Assembly: GCA_964415675.1 (NCBI GenBank)
Contig: CAYQBG010000009.1
Span: forward strand, 1-64,000
DNA length: 64,000 nt
Reading direction: 5' to 3'
Source of the DNA: UBA5336 sp964415675
GTDB taxonomy: Bacteria; Pseudomonadota; Alphaproteobacteria; Caulobacterales; Hyphomonadaceae
Numbering within the stretch: position 1 is the stretch's first letter; the number at the start of each line of letters is the position of its first letter. Shown here piece by piece: positions 17,473 to 26,571 of this stretch. The translations under genes were made by a program, and so were the position numbers. The notes beneath the pieces were generated by a model. The model made no database searches. It was given only the letters and a program-made list of their open reading frames with translations, and was not told the DNA's origin.

Positions 17473-19585
17473 CTTGGCGGTCCTCCCTGTCTTCCTCGAC
17501 CATCACATCCACAATCGACACAACGGAATGACGCGGTGTCAGGACATGACGGTCACTGTCGCCGGAACGCACCGCCATCTGACCGGCCATCGCATCCCTG
17601 CAGCTGTCAGTCTTGCCGGCGAAATCGGACCGGCACAAATGATTGAAACTGATAATCTCCACCGCATCGCCTGGTGCCTGGACAGCGATCACGGCAATCT
17701 GCGAGATCGGTGCGGCAGGTTCGACATCGAACTGGTAGCCGGCGCGCAGGCGCATACCGGGGTGGAGACGCGCGCCATGCAGTTCCGGCTGCAGGGGAAG
17801 CGGCGTCACCTGGCCGGTCGGTTCTATCACGAGCACGGAGATGTCCACTGCCTTGTCGCCGGTATTGGACAGTGTCACCCAGACCGCATCACAGCCCGAC
17901 AGGCTTATGCGATCAACGCGCCCCGATCGCTCGGGCCTCAGTTCGCGGGCATTCGCAAAGAACCCTTCAGGCGGCTGGCAATCCGTACCTGTCGGCGCCC
18001 GCTCCAGCCGGGTCCTTGCAAACCCGATCTCGATGCCGACCATGGGATCATCTGCGCTGCCGGGCCCGGACAGGGCAAGATCATGAAGAGTACCAACAAG
18101 CGCGAGACGGTCACTGACCAGGCTGATCTGCCGGTCGAACGAGCCATGGTCGAAAGCATGCGCGAACGCGAATCCCGGCTCACGCGCCGCCCTTGCGATC
18201 AGGACGGCATTATCTGCCTTGCGTCTGGACATTCTCCATCCGGGCAGATCCGCCACATCATCACTGGCCCGACCAAGACCGGAAACGACCTTTCGCAGCA
18301 GCGCGTCTGACGGATTCCCGCCAGCCTGACGCTCACGCCGGACCAACTGCAGGCGCGCAGCATAATTCAGCGGGCCACCATAGGCGTCGCGAAGCTCGAC
18401 CGATCCGCGATCTTCAAATGTCACCGGATCTATCGGAACGGCCCAGGCGGTGGTTGCGCTCGCCTCACGGATCTCAAGCAGCATCAGAGGGTCGCCATCC
18501 GGGCCTGCCGGGTCTGCCGCAAGATGGGCGTCCAGTCTGTCGCCCTTGCGCAGGCCCGTCAGCCGCCCATAGGCCAGCAAGGTCCGGCCGACGCGCGACG
18601 TGCCCGCCGGCTTGTCGAATATGAACAGTCCGGTAGTCCGGTCACTGTCGCTGCTTGTGATCGGCGTGTCGTCCATGCCCTCGAACCGGGGCGGCGCCAG
18701 CCAGGCCGACATGCCGGGTAACGCGTCGCGATGCGCACCGTATCCAGCAAGGATTCGAGACTGGAAATCGCGCCAGGAGCGCACATCTGCTGAGGCCAGC
18801 GCGGCGCCCGCATAGATCGACAATACCGAGCCGGGATGCTGGTCGTCAGCACTCGCCCAGACAGGCCCCACCGATTGCAACGCCTTGCGATCCGCCGGCG
18901 ACGCGAAAACCGCACGGAACTGCCCCTGTCCACTTCCCGGCTGGATGGAGATATCTGCCGGCCGGGCGTCCGCGGCAAGCGCAGCGACCACACGGGACCC
19001 GTCATTCCTGGCGCTGTCGCCCGCATGGCAGAAATCAGCAAGGAAAACGACATCCGCACCGGCCTTGAGGAGGGCGCGAAACCGCGCATCCAGCCAGTCA
19101 TCAACAATCAGGCTGTCAGCCTGGTCCGCGAGATCCCTGTCTGGCCGGAAGCCGGCAAGCACGAAGGCTTCGTCCAGGCCGTCCGTTTCTGCGGGGTCAT
19201 CTGTGTCCGGCACTTGCAGACCATGGCCGCTGAAATGGACGAAAACCGTGTCCCCGGGCGCGACCCGGCGCGAAAGCCGGCGGAAACTGGCAGCGATTTC
19301 CGCGCGGCTGGCCTGAGCATGACCCTGCCCCCTGTCACCCTGGTCAATATGCTGGAAGATCTGGTCGGGCGGGACGCCGCGCGCATCCAGGGCGCCAGCG
19401 ATGATGGCGGTGTCATTGCGCGCTGCCGGCAGGTCCGGAACCTGGCCTGACGCATCGCCATATTCCGACACGCTGACAAGTATTGCGAAAGTGCGCGCCG
19501 GCGCCGGTCGCTCCTCGGCGGACCCCGAACTGGATGCTGCGCCCAGGGCCAGGCTGATGACAAGAATAACAAGCCGCAGATTCAT
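17465..19585 (-). CDS. Exported caspase-like (C14) cysteine peptidase
   Basis: This 706-residue protein begins with a signal peptide ending near SGSA. A caspase fold spans about 30-330 with the catalytic dyad visible: His121 in HFSGHG and Cys186 in LADFCHAG. The remaining half contains beta-rich segments and no recognised domain. GGGGGAAGG precedes the ATG. Bacterial caspase-like proteins cleave after Arg/Lys or Asp and often appear with NTPases in regulated systems, usually in the cytoplasm. The signal peptide here places it in the periplasm, which is less common. It follows the sensor kinase gene by 13 bases. Confidence 0.85.
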   Translation of the reverse strand: MNLRLVILVISLALGAASSSGSAEERPAPARTFAILVSVSEYGDASGQVPDLPAARNDTAIIAGALDARGVPPDQIFQHIDQGDRGQGHAQASRAEIAASFRRLSRRVAPGDTVFVHFSGHGLQVPDTDDPAETDGLDEAFVLAGFRPDRDLADQADSLIVDDWLDARFRALLKAGADVVFLADFCHAGDSARNDGSRVVAALAADARPADISIQPGSGQGQFRAVFASPADRKALQSVGPVWASADDQHPGSVLSIYAGAALASADVRSWRDFQSRILAGYGAHRDALPGMSAWLAPPRFEGMDDTPITSSDSDRTTGLFIFDKPAGTSRVGRTLLAYGRLTGLRKGDRLDAHLAADPAGPDGDPLMLLEIREASATTAWAVPIDPVTFEDRGSVELRDAYGGPLNYAARLQLVRRERQAGGNPSDALLRKVVSGLGRASDDVADLPGWRMSRRKADNAVLIARAAREPGFAFAHAFDHGSFDRQISLVSDRLALVGTLHDLALSGPGSADDPMVGIEIGFARTRLERAPTGTDCQPPEGFFANARELRPERSGRVDRISLSGCDAVWVTLSNTGDKAVDISVLVIEPTGQVTPLPLQPELHGARLHPGMRLRAGYQFDVEPAAPISQIAVIAVQAPGDAVEIISFNHLCRSDFAGKTDSCRDAMAGQMAVRSGDSDRHVLTPRHSVVSIVDVMVEEDREDRQGG

Positions 19586-19598
19586 CGCCTTCCCCCAA

Positions 19599-21149
19599 TT
19601 ACTGTTTTAATCGCGCGGCAGGCGCTGACAAGCCGGGAGAGAAAATCATGCGCATACGGGCACCGGTGCGTGTATTCTCGCCGGTGAGTTGTCCGCGATG
19701 GGCGATCATGACGGCTTGAGCGATCTGCAGGCCCAGTCCGGTTCCCCCCTCGCGGTGAGACCTCGTGACGGCTTGGCGCCCCTGCGAGGCGGCGAGCGCT
19801 TCAAGGATGCCCTGAGGCAATCCACCCGCGTCATCCTCGACCAGTATTTCCGCTGCTCCATTGTGGCTGCGCACTGTCAGACGCACGCAATCGCCCGGTT
19901 TCGAATGGGCAATCGCGTTGCGGACAAGATTGGACAGCGCTCGCAAGAGCAGCGTGAAGGAACCGCGAACCGGAACGGGCCGGGCTTCAATGCTGACAGA
20001 CACGCTCACCCCGCTATTCTCGATCGATACGAAACAGCTGTCGGGCGTTTCTTCTGCAAGCTCAGCGAGATCGACCTCCTCGGTCGCCCCCTCGTCTCCC
20101 TCTGTCACCGCAACGTCAAATCGGTAGATATCGAGGCGCTCTCCCGCGACCTCCAGCATTTGCTCGGCGATGTCATGGATCTCCCGGATGTCGGGGTGCG
20201 GCGCGCCGCCCCCACTTGCCATGTCTGGCGCAGTTCCCGGCGGCTTCAGTGCCTTGCGGGCGTGCGCCAGGATCAGCGAGATCGGCTCACGATAATCATG
20301 GTCGAGCGAGAAACTGTTCTGACGCACGAGCCGGCCGCGCGCGACCATCTTGTCGATCATCTCATTGATCTGCCTCGACAGCCGGCCAAGCTCGGTTCGC
20401 TCATCGCTCGGCAATCGTGTGACAGGGTCTTCGCGGCGAGCGATTTCATCGCTTGCCTGCCAGATCTCGCGCGCCTGCTGATCGAACCGGCGCTGGGCCA
20501 TTGCAAAGACGGCCGTGACCGCGGCCATCAGCATGAGGACGATGACGCCAGTGAAAACGAGTATCCTGCCCGAAAGCGGACCAACCGGCGCGATGCGCGA
20601 GACCATGATCAGGCGGGCCCTCGCCCCGGGCCAGTAACGCTGCTGACCATAATACCGGATCCGCGTCGGACGTGTGACACCGCGCACATGGAGGCTCGGC
20701 GAGCGGTCGATACGGATCCGCTGGCCCGGCAATTCGATCAGCTCACCGACGATCCCACCAGGCTCGAAAATTATCGCGGCGCCCTGCCCGGCATCGAAAG
20801 CATACAGCACCAACGGCGATCCCGCAGGATCGCTCTTGGTTTCAAAGACCTGTTGCGCGCTTGCGCCTGCCGGGGCGACCGGAGCAGTGGCGCGGCCCTT
20901 GAGCAATTGAAAGTAGACCTGGGAGCGTTTTGCAACTGGCTCATGGTTTGAGAGCTTGGCCATCGCATCATCAAGGCGTTCCCCCGCCTGCTGGGTCACG
21001 GTCTCGATCGCGTGCTCGCGCAGCAGCCAGTAGCTCCCTGCCCCGACCAGTAGGGCGGCGCCCAGCAACAAGGCAAGCATCAGCGCCAGGAGGCGGATAA
21101 GGTGGCGCCGCGCGCGGCCTGCCGAGAGCTGCTCAGTCACCATGGCCAT
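19599..21149 (-). CDS. Sensor histidine kinase
   Basis: Two membrane helices flank a periplasmic sensor region of about 150 residues, followed by a HAMP-like linker. The H-box is altered: LDHDYREP in place of SHELRTP, with the phospho-acceptor His kept. N-box (LSNLVRNAIAHS), G1 (VEDDAGGLP) and G2 (GGTGLGLQIA) show an intact ATP-binding domain. The start is uncertain: ATGs lie at 21179, 21149 and 21143 and none has a strong ribosome binding site. The gene overlaps its response regulator gene. It probably senses an envelope signal and controls this cluster, which is inference from position. Confidence 0.82.
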   Translation of the reverse strand: MAMVTEQLSAGRARRHLIRLLALMLALLLGAALLVGAGSYWLLREHAIETVTQQAGERLDDAMAKLSNHEPVAKRSQVYFQLLKGRATAPVAPAGASAQQVFETKSDPAGSPLVLYAFDAGQGAAIIFEPGGIVGELIELPGQRIRIDRSPSLHVRGVTRPTRIRYYGQQRYWPGARARLIMVSRIAPVGPLSGRILVFTGVIVLMLMAAVTAVFAMAQRRFDQQAREIWQASDEIARREDPVTRLPSDERTELGRLSRQINEMIDKMVARGRLVRQNSFSLDHDYREPISLILAHARKALKPPGTAPDMASGGGAPHPDIREIHDIAEQMLEVAGERLDIYRFDVAVTEGDEGATEEVDLAELAEETPDSCFVSIENSGVSVSVSIEARPVPVRGSFTLLLRALSNLVRNAIAHSKPGDCVRLTVRSHNGAAEILVEDDAGGLPQGILEALAASQGRQAVTRSHREGGTGLGLQIAQAVMIAHRGQLTGENTRTGARMRMIFSPGLSAPAARLKQ

Positions 21150-22020
21150 CAGTGTGCGTCGTATTTTCTCCGGTGCCATCGAGACGACGCATCAGCAAGC
21201 CTTCATTCGGCACGGCCACGAGGATATCTGCAAACTGGGGACGGCAGAATTCTGGCGCCTGCTGGCGAAGCGCGGTGCGCAACTGATAGATGAGAGCGGA
21301 AATTGATTCATTGCGCGACTTGTCGAGCTCATGATTGTTGTTTGCCCACAATTTCGGCCAGCAGGTGACAGCGATCATCTTGCGCGTGACCGGGCGTCCG
21401 CAAAACTGGGCAAGGAGTTTGAGCAGGCTGAACCTGCGCGGCGACAATTCCAGCGGCGTGTCGAGAATGAATGCCTTTCCCAGCTGCGGGTCGACTATGA
21501 GGGGGCCGTTCTGAAGCAGTGCCGGATCGTCCTGCAGGGCGCGCTGGGCCAGTCGCTTGCCGATGCGTGCGACCAGTTCCTCATCATGGACAGGCTTGAC
21601 GAAATAGTCCTCGGCCTGAAGACCCGAAGACGGGGTCTCGATCTCGCGGCGCTGGCGCGGTTCTCCCGAAGCCGTCAGGAACATCGCAAGCGTCTCCCGG
21701 TTGGGACCGTCTCCTGTCCGGATCGCACGCAGCATCTCCACCCCGTCCATTGATGGCATCCGCAGGTCGAGCAGCATCAGGTCATACCGGTTCGCCCGGG
21801 CGGCGGCCAGGGCCTCAGCGCCGTCAGCAAACACATCGACCTGGGCACACCCGGCAGCCTGTAGCACGTTGCGCGCCTGATCGGCATGTACAGCAATATC
21901 CTCGGCCACCAGCACGCGCTTACCGGCAAATTCAGGATACCATTCGGCATAGGCGTCCGAACCGGCAAGGTCGGCGATCAGGGCAGATTCTGGCGTGGAT
22001 CCGGTGTCATTGATGGTCAT
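21133..22020 (-). CDS. OmpR-type response regulator
   Basis: ATG at 22020 has GGAGG upstream, giving 295 residues; longer readings enter the TPR gene. The receiver domain (about 35-160) has the acidic pair in VLVAEDI and the phospho-acceptor in LLDLRMPSMDG, then a KP motif (YFVKPV). A winged-helix DNA-binding domain fills about 175-275. It contains LELSPRRFSLL followed by the recognition helix region around LDKSRNESISALIYQLR. It overlaps the kinase gene. The likely targets are promoters of this cluster, perhaps including the repeats near 24305. Confidence 0.85.
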   Translation of the reverse strand: MTINDTGSTPESALIADLAGSDAYAEWYPEFAGKRVLVAEDIAVHADQARNVLQAAGCAQVDVFADGAEALAAARANRYDLMLLDLRMPSMDGVEMLRAIRTGDGPNRETLAMFLTASGEPRQRREIETPSSGLQAEDYFVKPVHDEELVARIGKRLAQRALQDDPALLQNGPLIVDPQLGKAFILDTPLELSPRRFSLLKLLAQFCGRPVTRKMIAVTCWPKLWANNNHELDKSRNESISALIYQLRTALRQQAPEFCRPQFADILVAVPNEGLLMRRLDGTGENTTHTDGHGD

Positions 22021-22102
22021 GGCGTGCCTCCTGAATTCATGATGGCGCCGCCGCCGGACCAAGTCGACTGATAGCACCTGATAAGTGAATCCATGGGAGA
22101 AA

Positions 22103-23602
22103 TCAGCGGCCCGGGCGTTCAGCCTGCCAGGCCGCCTCCAGCAGGCGCTCATGAGCCTGCCTGGAAAAGCGCTCGAAACGCAGCTGGTCGCGGGACAACA
22201 TGTCCAGCGTGCCGGAATAGCCGAGCATGGCTTCCGAATAGGGCTCAATCAGCAATAAGGCCTCGTCAGGGCGCCCTGCAGCAAGAAGCGCAGCGCCGAG
22301 CCGATAACCGACAATTGTCCGGAACGCCTCATGTTCAGGCGCGTCCACCAGCATGTCATAGGCGCGTTGCAGCCTCTCCCGGCCCTGCGCGATCCGGCCC
22401 GCCGCCACCCTTGCGTCCCCGGCATCGGCGAGGGCGCGCGCGACGGCGGCATTCTGCGGGCCCGTCGAGTCGATCGTCACCGCCAGTAATCCGTCAAACA
22501 AGGCAATGGCCGCGTCAGCCTTGCCTGTGACCTGATAGGCATAGGCCAGGTTGGCGGCGGAGATGAGCAATTCGTCGCTGGCCAGGCCAGAGCGCGCAAA
22601 CCCGGGGCTGTCGATCCGTGTGCCGCGCATCTCCGGATGATCCTCCCAGGCCTGCTCAAGCCGCCGCATGTAGACCTGCTCGAACAATTGCCTTGCGACC
22701 TGCGGGCGACCGGCAATGTATTGGGCGATGGCAAGATTATTGGCGGCGGTCAGGCGCAGCGATGGCGGACTGTCACGCAAGCGCGCCAGCGCCTCGGTTG
22801 TCAGGTCGACTGCCTCATCGTCCCGCTTCTGCGAACTCAGCAGGGGCGACAGATTGGACGCGGCGCGCCCATAGATTTCGTCGCTCCCGGAATAGGTGCC
22901 GCGTCCCGCGTCAGCCATCACGGACTTCAACAGCTTTTCAGCCTGCATGGGCTGGCCGGCATCGGCATATGTTGCGGCGAGATTGATCTGTGAGCCGGCC
23001 AGCCTGAACCTTGACTGCGGGTCGTTTGAGCGCGCCGCGCGCCGCTTTTCGACAAGCTCGCCATGGATCGCGAGCGCCGCATCGATTTCGCCGCTGCGCC
23101 GCAGATATTCGGCATAATTGTTCCGCGCGGAATAAAGGATCTCCGCTCCGACCTGCGGGGCAAGGCGCCCGGCCAGTGCCAACGCCTCCTGCCAGGTGTC
23201 TTCAGCTTGCCCTGACAGCCATTCGGTCTCCACCTGAGCGCGGACAACCAGGGCAGAGAACAGCGCTTCGGACATGGAAGGCCCGCCCGCCCGCGCCAGC
23301 GTTTCGGCCTGGCTGGCCGTTTCAAGGGCCCGGCCAAGTTCGCCCCGGGACAGATAAACCGTCGCAAGGCCGCTCAGCGGAAAGGCGCGCACGGCCTCCG
23401 GCACTGACGGGTCCTGGTCGAGTTGGGCAATAGCGCCCGCGAAATGTGCCTCAGCGTCGGACAGGCGACCGGCATCAAGATCGGCCTTGCCAGCGAAATG
23501 CTCGGCCTGGGCGCGCCGCTCATCAGCATGCGAGACGAGCGGCATCGCAAGCAGAATGATGGCGAGGAAGGCCAGCCGCCCAAGACATGCAATTGCCGGC
23601 AT
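22103..23602 (-). CDS. Exported tetratricopeptide-repeat protein
   Basis: This 499-residue protein has a signal peptide ending near VSHA and then continuous helical repeats with TPR spacing, for example LSGLATVYLSRGELGRALE and NLAYAYQVTGKADAAIALF. It should form a superhelical scaffold in the periplasm. Its start overlaps the stop of the preceding gene as ATGA. TPR scaffolds often occur next to CHAT peptidases, where they recruit or restrain the protease. Here the CHAT gene lies one gene upstream, supporting a link. No enzymatic motif is visible. Confidence 0.8.
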   Translation of the reverse strand: MPAIACLGRLAFLAIILLAMPLVSHADERRAQAEHFAGKADLDAGRLSDAEAHFAGAIAQLDQDPSVPEAVRAFPLSGLATVYLSRGELGRALETASQAETLARAGGPSMSEALFSALVVRAQVETEWLSGQAEDTWQEALALAGRLAPQVGAEILYSARNNYAEYLRRSGEIDAALAIHGELVEKRRAARSNDPQSRFRLAGSQINLAATYADAGQPMQAEKLLKSVMADAGRGTYSGSDEIYGRAASNLSPLLSSQKRDDEAVDLTTEALARLRDSPPSLRLTAANNLAIAQYIAGRPQVARQLFEQVYMRRLEQAWEDHPEMRGTRIDSPGFARSGLASDELLISAANLAYAYQVTGKADAAIALFDGLLAVTIDSTGPQNAAVARALADAGDARVAAGRIAQGRERLQRAYDMLVDAPEHEAFRTIVGYRLGAALLAAGRPDEALLLIEPYSEAMLGYSGTLDMLSRDQLRFERFSRQAHERLLEAAWQAERPGR

Positions 23603-24303
23603 CAGTCAGAATACACCTCGACATATGAGTCCACCGAACCCGAATTCGTGACGCGAACCAGGAAACGCCTTTCATATTCCGGCATCCATTCGACAACCGC
23701 AATAAAATCCGTCGGCGGTACTGCGGTGACCCGCTGGCCCTTTTCGCCCTCAACCAGCAGACGGACCACGGCGTCCCCATCACCGATCGCCGCCAGCATG
23801 ACAGGTTCTCCATCCGCCACAAACACTTCGAAACGCCATTCAGCACCGGGCGCGAGCCAGCGACCGTGGCGCAAGGGACCGGTCGCATAATCATGTGAGA
23901 GCACATCCTTTTCGGTGAGCGCGCGAAGGGCCCTGATTTCCATGCGCTGGGCCTGGTTGGCACCGGCAAACTGCTCGGCATGATCGAGATAGGATGCAAT
24001 GCGCTCGCCCCGCGACATCGGCACGCCGCTACGACTGGACGGGTTCGAGACCTGGCCGCCAAAATCGGTCTTTGAAGCGCGCACGGACATCTGCATGCGC
24101 GCGGCCAGGATCATCGCTGCCGCATCGCGACCGGCCAGGCCGTAACTGGCCAACTGGCGGGAGAGAACATAGACTTCGATCGGTTCGGGGCCGGCAGGTT
24201 GTGCCCGCTCGCTTTCGCCCCCGATCGGCTCGCCGCTGGCAAGGCCAGGCGCCATCAGGCCGGCGAACAAGGCCAGGAAGGTCAGTCTGCACAGGTCCGT
24301 CAT
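23602..24303 (-). CDS. Exported protein of unknown family
   Basis: This 233-residue protein has a signal peptide ending near GLASG. The C-terminal half (about 140-230) is beta-rich, with alternating hydrophobic strands and an ending like a small jelly-roll or bacterial pre-peptidase domain. I do not recognise a named family. It begins just after three 14-base tandem repeats and is coupled by ATGA to the TPR gene. Because a 103-base gap lies upstream, it may be the first gene of a separate promoter unit. Confidence 0.65.
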   Translation of the reverse strand: MTDLCRLTFLALFAGLMAPGLASGEPIGGESERAQPAGPEPIEVYVLSRQLASYGLAGRDAAAMILAARMQMSVRASKTDFGGQVSNPSSRSGVPMSRGERIASYLDHAEQFAGANQAQRMEIRALRALTEKDVLSHDYATGPLRHGRWLAPGAEWRFEVFVADGEPVMLAAIGDGDAVVRLLVEGEKGQRVTAVPPTDFIAVVEWMPEYERRFLVRVTNSGSVDSYVEVYSD

Positions 24304-24304
24304 T

Positions 24305-24346
24305 CTTGCCTCAGTTTACTTGCCTCGGTCTACTGGCCTCGGCCCG
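24305..24346. repeat. Three tandem 14-base repeats before an operon start
   Basis: Three head-to-tail copies are visible: CTTGCCTCAGTTTA, CTTGCCTCGGTCTA and CTGGCCTCGGCCCG. They occupy the gap between the CHAT gene and the next gene. The copy nearest the gene supplies its ribosome binding site (GAGG in minus-strand sense). They may be direct-repeat binding sites for an OmpR-type regulator, or simple slippage products. Confidence 0.55.
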
Positions 24347-24406
24347 CCGATCTTTGGCGACATTAACGCCAGATATTGCGAATAGCAGCTGATCGGAACT
24401 GATAAG

Positions 24407-26143
24407 TCATGGTGCCCCCGGTGGCGAAACCCCCACATAGCTGAACGCGCCCCAGAGATAGGGGTCGGCGCCGGGATTCGCCTCGCGATAAGCCCGCACA
24501 GCCTGCTGCAAGGCCTGCGGAGCCGGCAAGCCATCCGTATGGGCCCTGACGAGCTCGGCGACGATGTCGCCCGTTGCCTGGTCAGAAATCGCCCAATGCG
24601 ACGCGACAACCGATTGCGCACCAGCGGCAAAGAAAGCCTGGCTGAGCGCGCCGACCCCTTCGGTCTCACTCGCATCAAGACCGCCAATCGTGTTGCAGGC
24701 CGACAGAATGACAAGCCTTGCGCCGAGATCGAGCCGGGCAATCTCGCTGGCCGAAAGGTAGCCGTCATCCGCCGGAGTCAGGGGCCGGGCGGGAGGCGTC
24801 AGTACAAGACCTGGCTCATTCAGGGCGCTGACTGCCGCTTCATCTCCGGTCAGCCCATGCGTGGCAAAAATGATGATATCGGCATCTTCAAGGATCGGAC
24901 GCATCGGACCGAGCAGATTGGCCTGCGTCGCGACGCGCCCGGAAAGCAGGCTTCTCCGGCTGCCCATCGGCAGCGAGGCCTCGACCGCGCGCAATTCGTC
25001 CAGCGCGCCGGGCAGTTCATCCAGGCCCCGCAAGGCGCTTGCCCGGGCCATGCGGGGCAGGTCCGTTCCGGCCGGCAGGACATCGGGTCCGGTTCCGGCT
25101 GGCTCACCCGTCAGGTCAGGCGCGCCCACGCCGAGGAAGGTGACCGCGCCGCCGGCAGGTGCGCCCGTGCCGGCAGAACTGTCACAGCGAGACGTTCCGG
25201 GCACAAACCGGCACCGCAAGACCTTGAAACTGGAAAGCGTCGGCAATTCAGCGAGCGCAAATCTGTCAACCAGGAAACGCGCCTGTGAAAGATCGACAAA
25301 ACCGGACTGAGCCGCAACGGGCTCGGTCGTCAATATGCCGAGCGGAAGACTGCGCAGCGGGCCGGCCTTGACCGCATAAACCGTCGACGCCTTGTCGAGC
25401 ACCGCCTCCAGTGGGGCGATCATCTGGACATAAAGTCTGTGGGCGGTGGCCGTGTCATAGCCAGACAGCGCCGCGCCCGCGCCCGGACGCAAGGCTTGCC
25501 CACGGGTCTCCCCGCCAAGTCCGAGGGACTGGCGAAGACGCGCGACACTGTCCCGAAGGGCGACTTCGCCGAGTTCCGCGCGATGCCAGCCAAACCCTTC
25601 ATCCGACACAGCAAAGACAAAGACCGCATCGACTGTCGGCACCATCAGAAGGACAGCCTCGCCGGGCGCGAGCAGGTCACGGACCTCATCGACGGCCAGC
25701 GGCCTGGGCCTCAACAAGCCTGCCATTCCGCCATGCGCCGATGACAGTTCGCGGTTCAACGCCTCAAGCCTGCCTTGCAGGTCGATTTCCCGTTCGAGAA
25801 GGCGCGTCCTCTGATCGCGCGTTTCAGACGCACTCGCCGAAAGCGCCAGAATGGCCTCACGCGTGGCATCAATCTGGCTGACAAGGCCAAGCCTGCGCTT
25901 CAGAAGCGAAGCGAGATCGGGAGCGGCCGCGTCGATAATCACGCGCTCGGCCACGACCTGGGTCGCGGCGGAATTGACCAGTCTCTGCGCTCCGAGAAAG
26001 GCCGACGACGCCTCTGGCGACACCTCATCGGCGCACGCAGGAAGAGCTGCAATCCAGGTCAGGGCAGCGCACATGGCTACCAGGATAGGGCGACACCGCG
26101 CGTACACTCCCCGTCCGCTCGCGGCGGCCTCGCTATTGGCCAT
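24407..26143 (-). CDS. Exported CHAT-domain cysteine peptidase
   Basis: ATG at 26143 follows GGAGG by seven bases and yields 578 residues with a signal peptide ending near PACA; longer in-frame readings are rejected. A coiled-coil segment (about 75-150) precedes the CHAT domain, a caspase-clan fold. The dyad is visible as His429 in FATHGL and Cys483 in LSACNT, with the usual GVGAL, VVASHW and WGAFSYVG elements. Most CHAT proteins are cytoplasmic, so export is notable. It is the first gene of the cluster in transcription order and sits beside an exported TPR gene. Confidence 0.85.
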   Translation of the reverse strand: MANSEAAASGRGVYARCRPILVAMCAALTWIAALPACADEVSPEASSAFLGAQRLVNSAATQVVAERVIIDAAAPDLASLLKRRLGLVSQIDATREAILALSASASETRDQRTRLLEREIDLQGRLEALNRELSSAHGGMAGLLRPRPLAVDEVRDLLAPGEAVLLMVPTVDAVFVFAVSDEGFGWHRAELGEVALRDSVARLRQSLGLGGETRGQALRPGAGAALSGYDTATAHRLYVQMIAPLEAVLDKASTVYAVKAGPLRSLPLGILTTEPVAAQSGFVDLSQARFLVDRFALAELPTLSSFKVLRCRFVPGTSRCDSSAGTGAPAGGAVTFLGVGAPDLTGEPAGTGPDVLPAGTDLPRMARASALRGLDELPGALDELRAVEASLPMGSRRSLLSGRVATQANLLGPMRPILEDADIIIFATHGLTGDEAAVSALNEPGLVLTPPARPLTPADDGYLSASEIARLDLGARLVILSACNTIGGLDASETEGVGALSQAFFAAGAQSVVASHWAISDQATGDIVAELVRAHTDGLPAPQALQQAVRAYREANPGADPYLWGAFSYVGVSPPGAP

Positions 26144-26246
26144 GGCGGCGCCTCCGGTTGCGACTTCAGTTCGCATCGGTAGCGCCTGCCTACAACTGCC
26201 GTCCAGTCTTTCGACACAGCAACATATCATGAAAGGAGACCTTGAG

Positions 26247-26327
26247 ATGTTCAGACTGCTGATGATCGCCGCAACCGTTTTCGCATACGCCCAGTCCACA
26301 CCGGCATTCGCCGCAGGCCCGGGATAA
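26247..26327 (+). CDS. Very short exported peptide, possibly a truncated gene
   Basis: ATG at 26247 is preceded by AAAGGAG. It encodes 26 residues that look exactly like a signal peptide with cleavage near AFAA, then TAA. Nothing mature would remain, so either it is the stump of a decayed secreted protein or a leader. The following 150 bases show no convincing continuation in any frame. It is divergent from the CHAT gene. Confidence 0.4.
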   Translation: MFRLLMIAATVFAYAQSTPAFAAGPG

Positions 26328-26475
26328 TGCGAGCCCGGCCAGGCACAGATGAGGGAAGCGCTCCTCTCCGCCATGGAGATGCGGGGCGGCACCGGCGTAA
26401 GGGCGACAAGCCACCGTCTCTGGCGCAGTCGAACAGCGACCAGGCGAGCCAGAAGCCGCTCGAAGGGGGGCAGTG

Positions 26476-26571
26476 ATGGACAAGCGCTTGAAGCTTCCGA
26501 AAAATCATGACCGCCAGCCGATCCGGCTGACCCTTTATCGCTGGGCGGGCCGATGGGGCCCTTCAAGGTGA
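26476..26571 (+). other. Probable N-terminal fragment of the CGEC-motif gene
   Basis: ATG at 26476 opens a 31-codon frame ending LYRWAGRWGPSR. At the WGP residues the neighbouring frame continues naturally as FKVKIPCGECT. A one-base shift near 26555-26562, in a GGGGCCC run, would join the two into a single protein of about 155 residues. It could be a real frameshift mutation or a sequencing error. Confidence 0.45.

Noticed and set aside
83..26143. Srf cluster as a prophage or integrative element
   Set aside because: No integrase, transposase, tRNA edge, attachment repeat or structural phage gene is visible, and base composition appears like the flanks.
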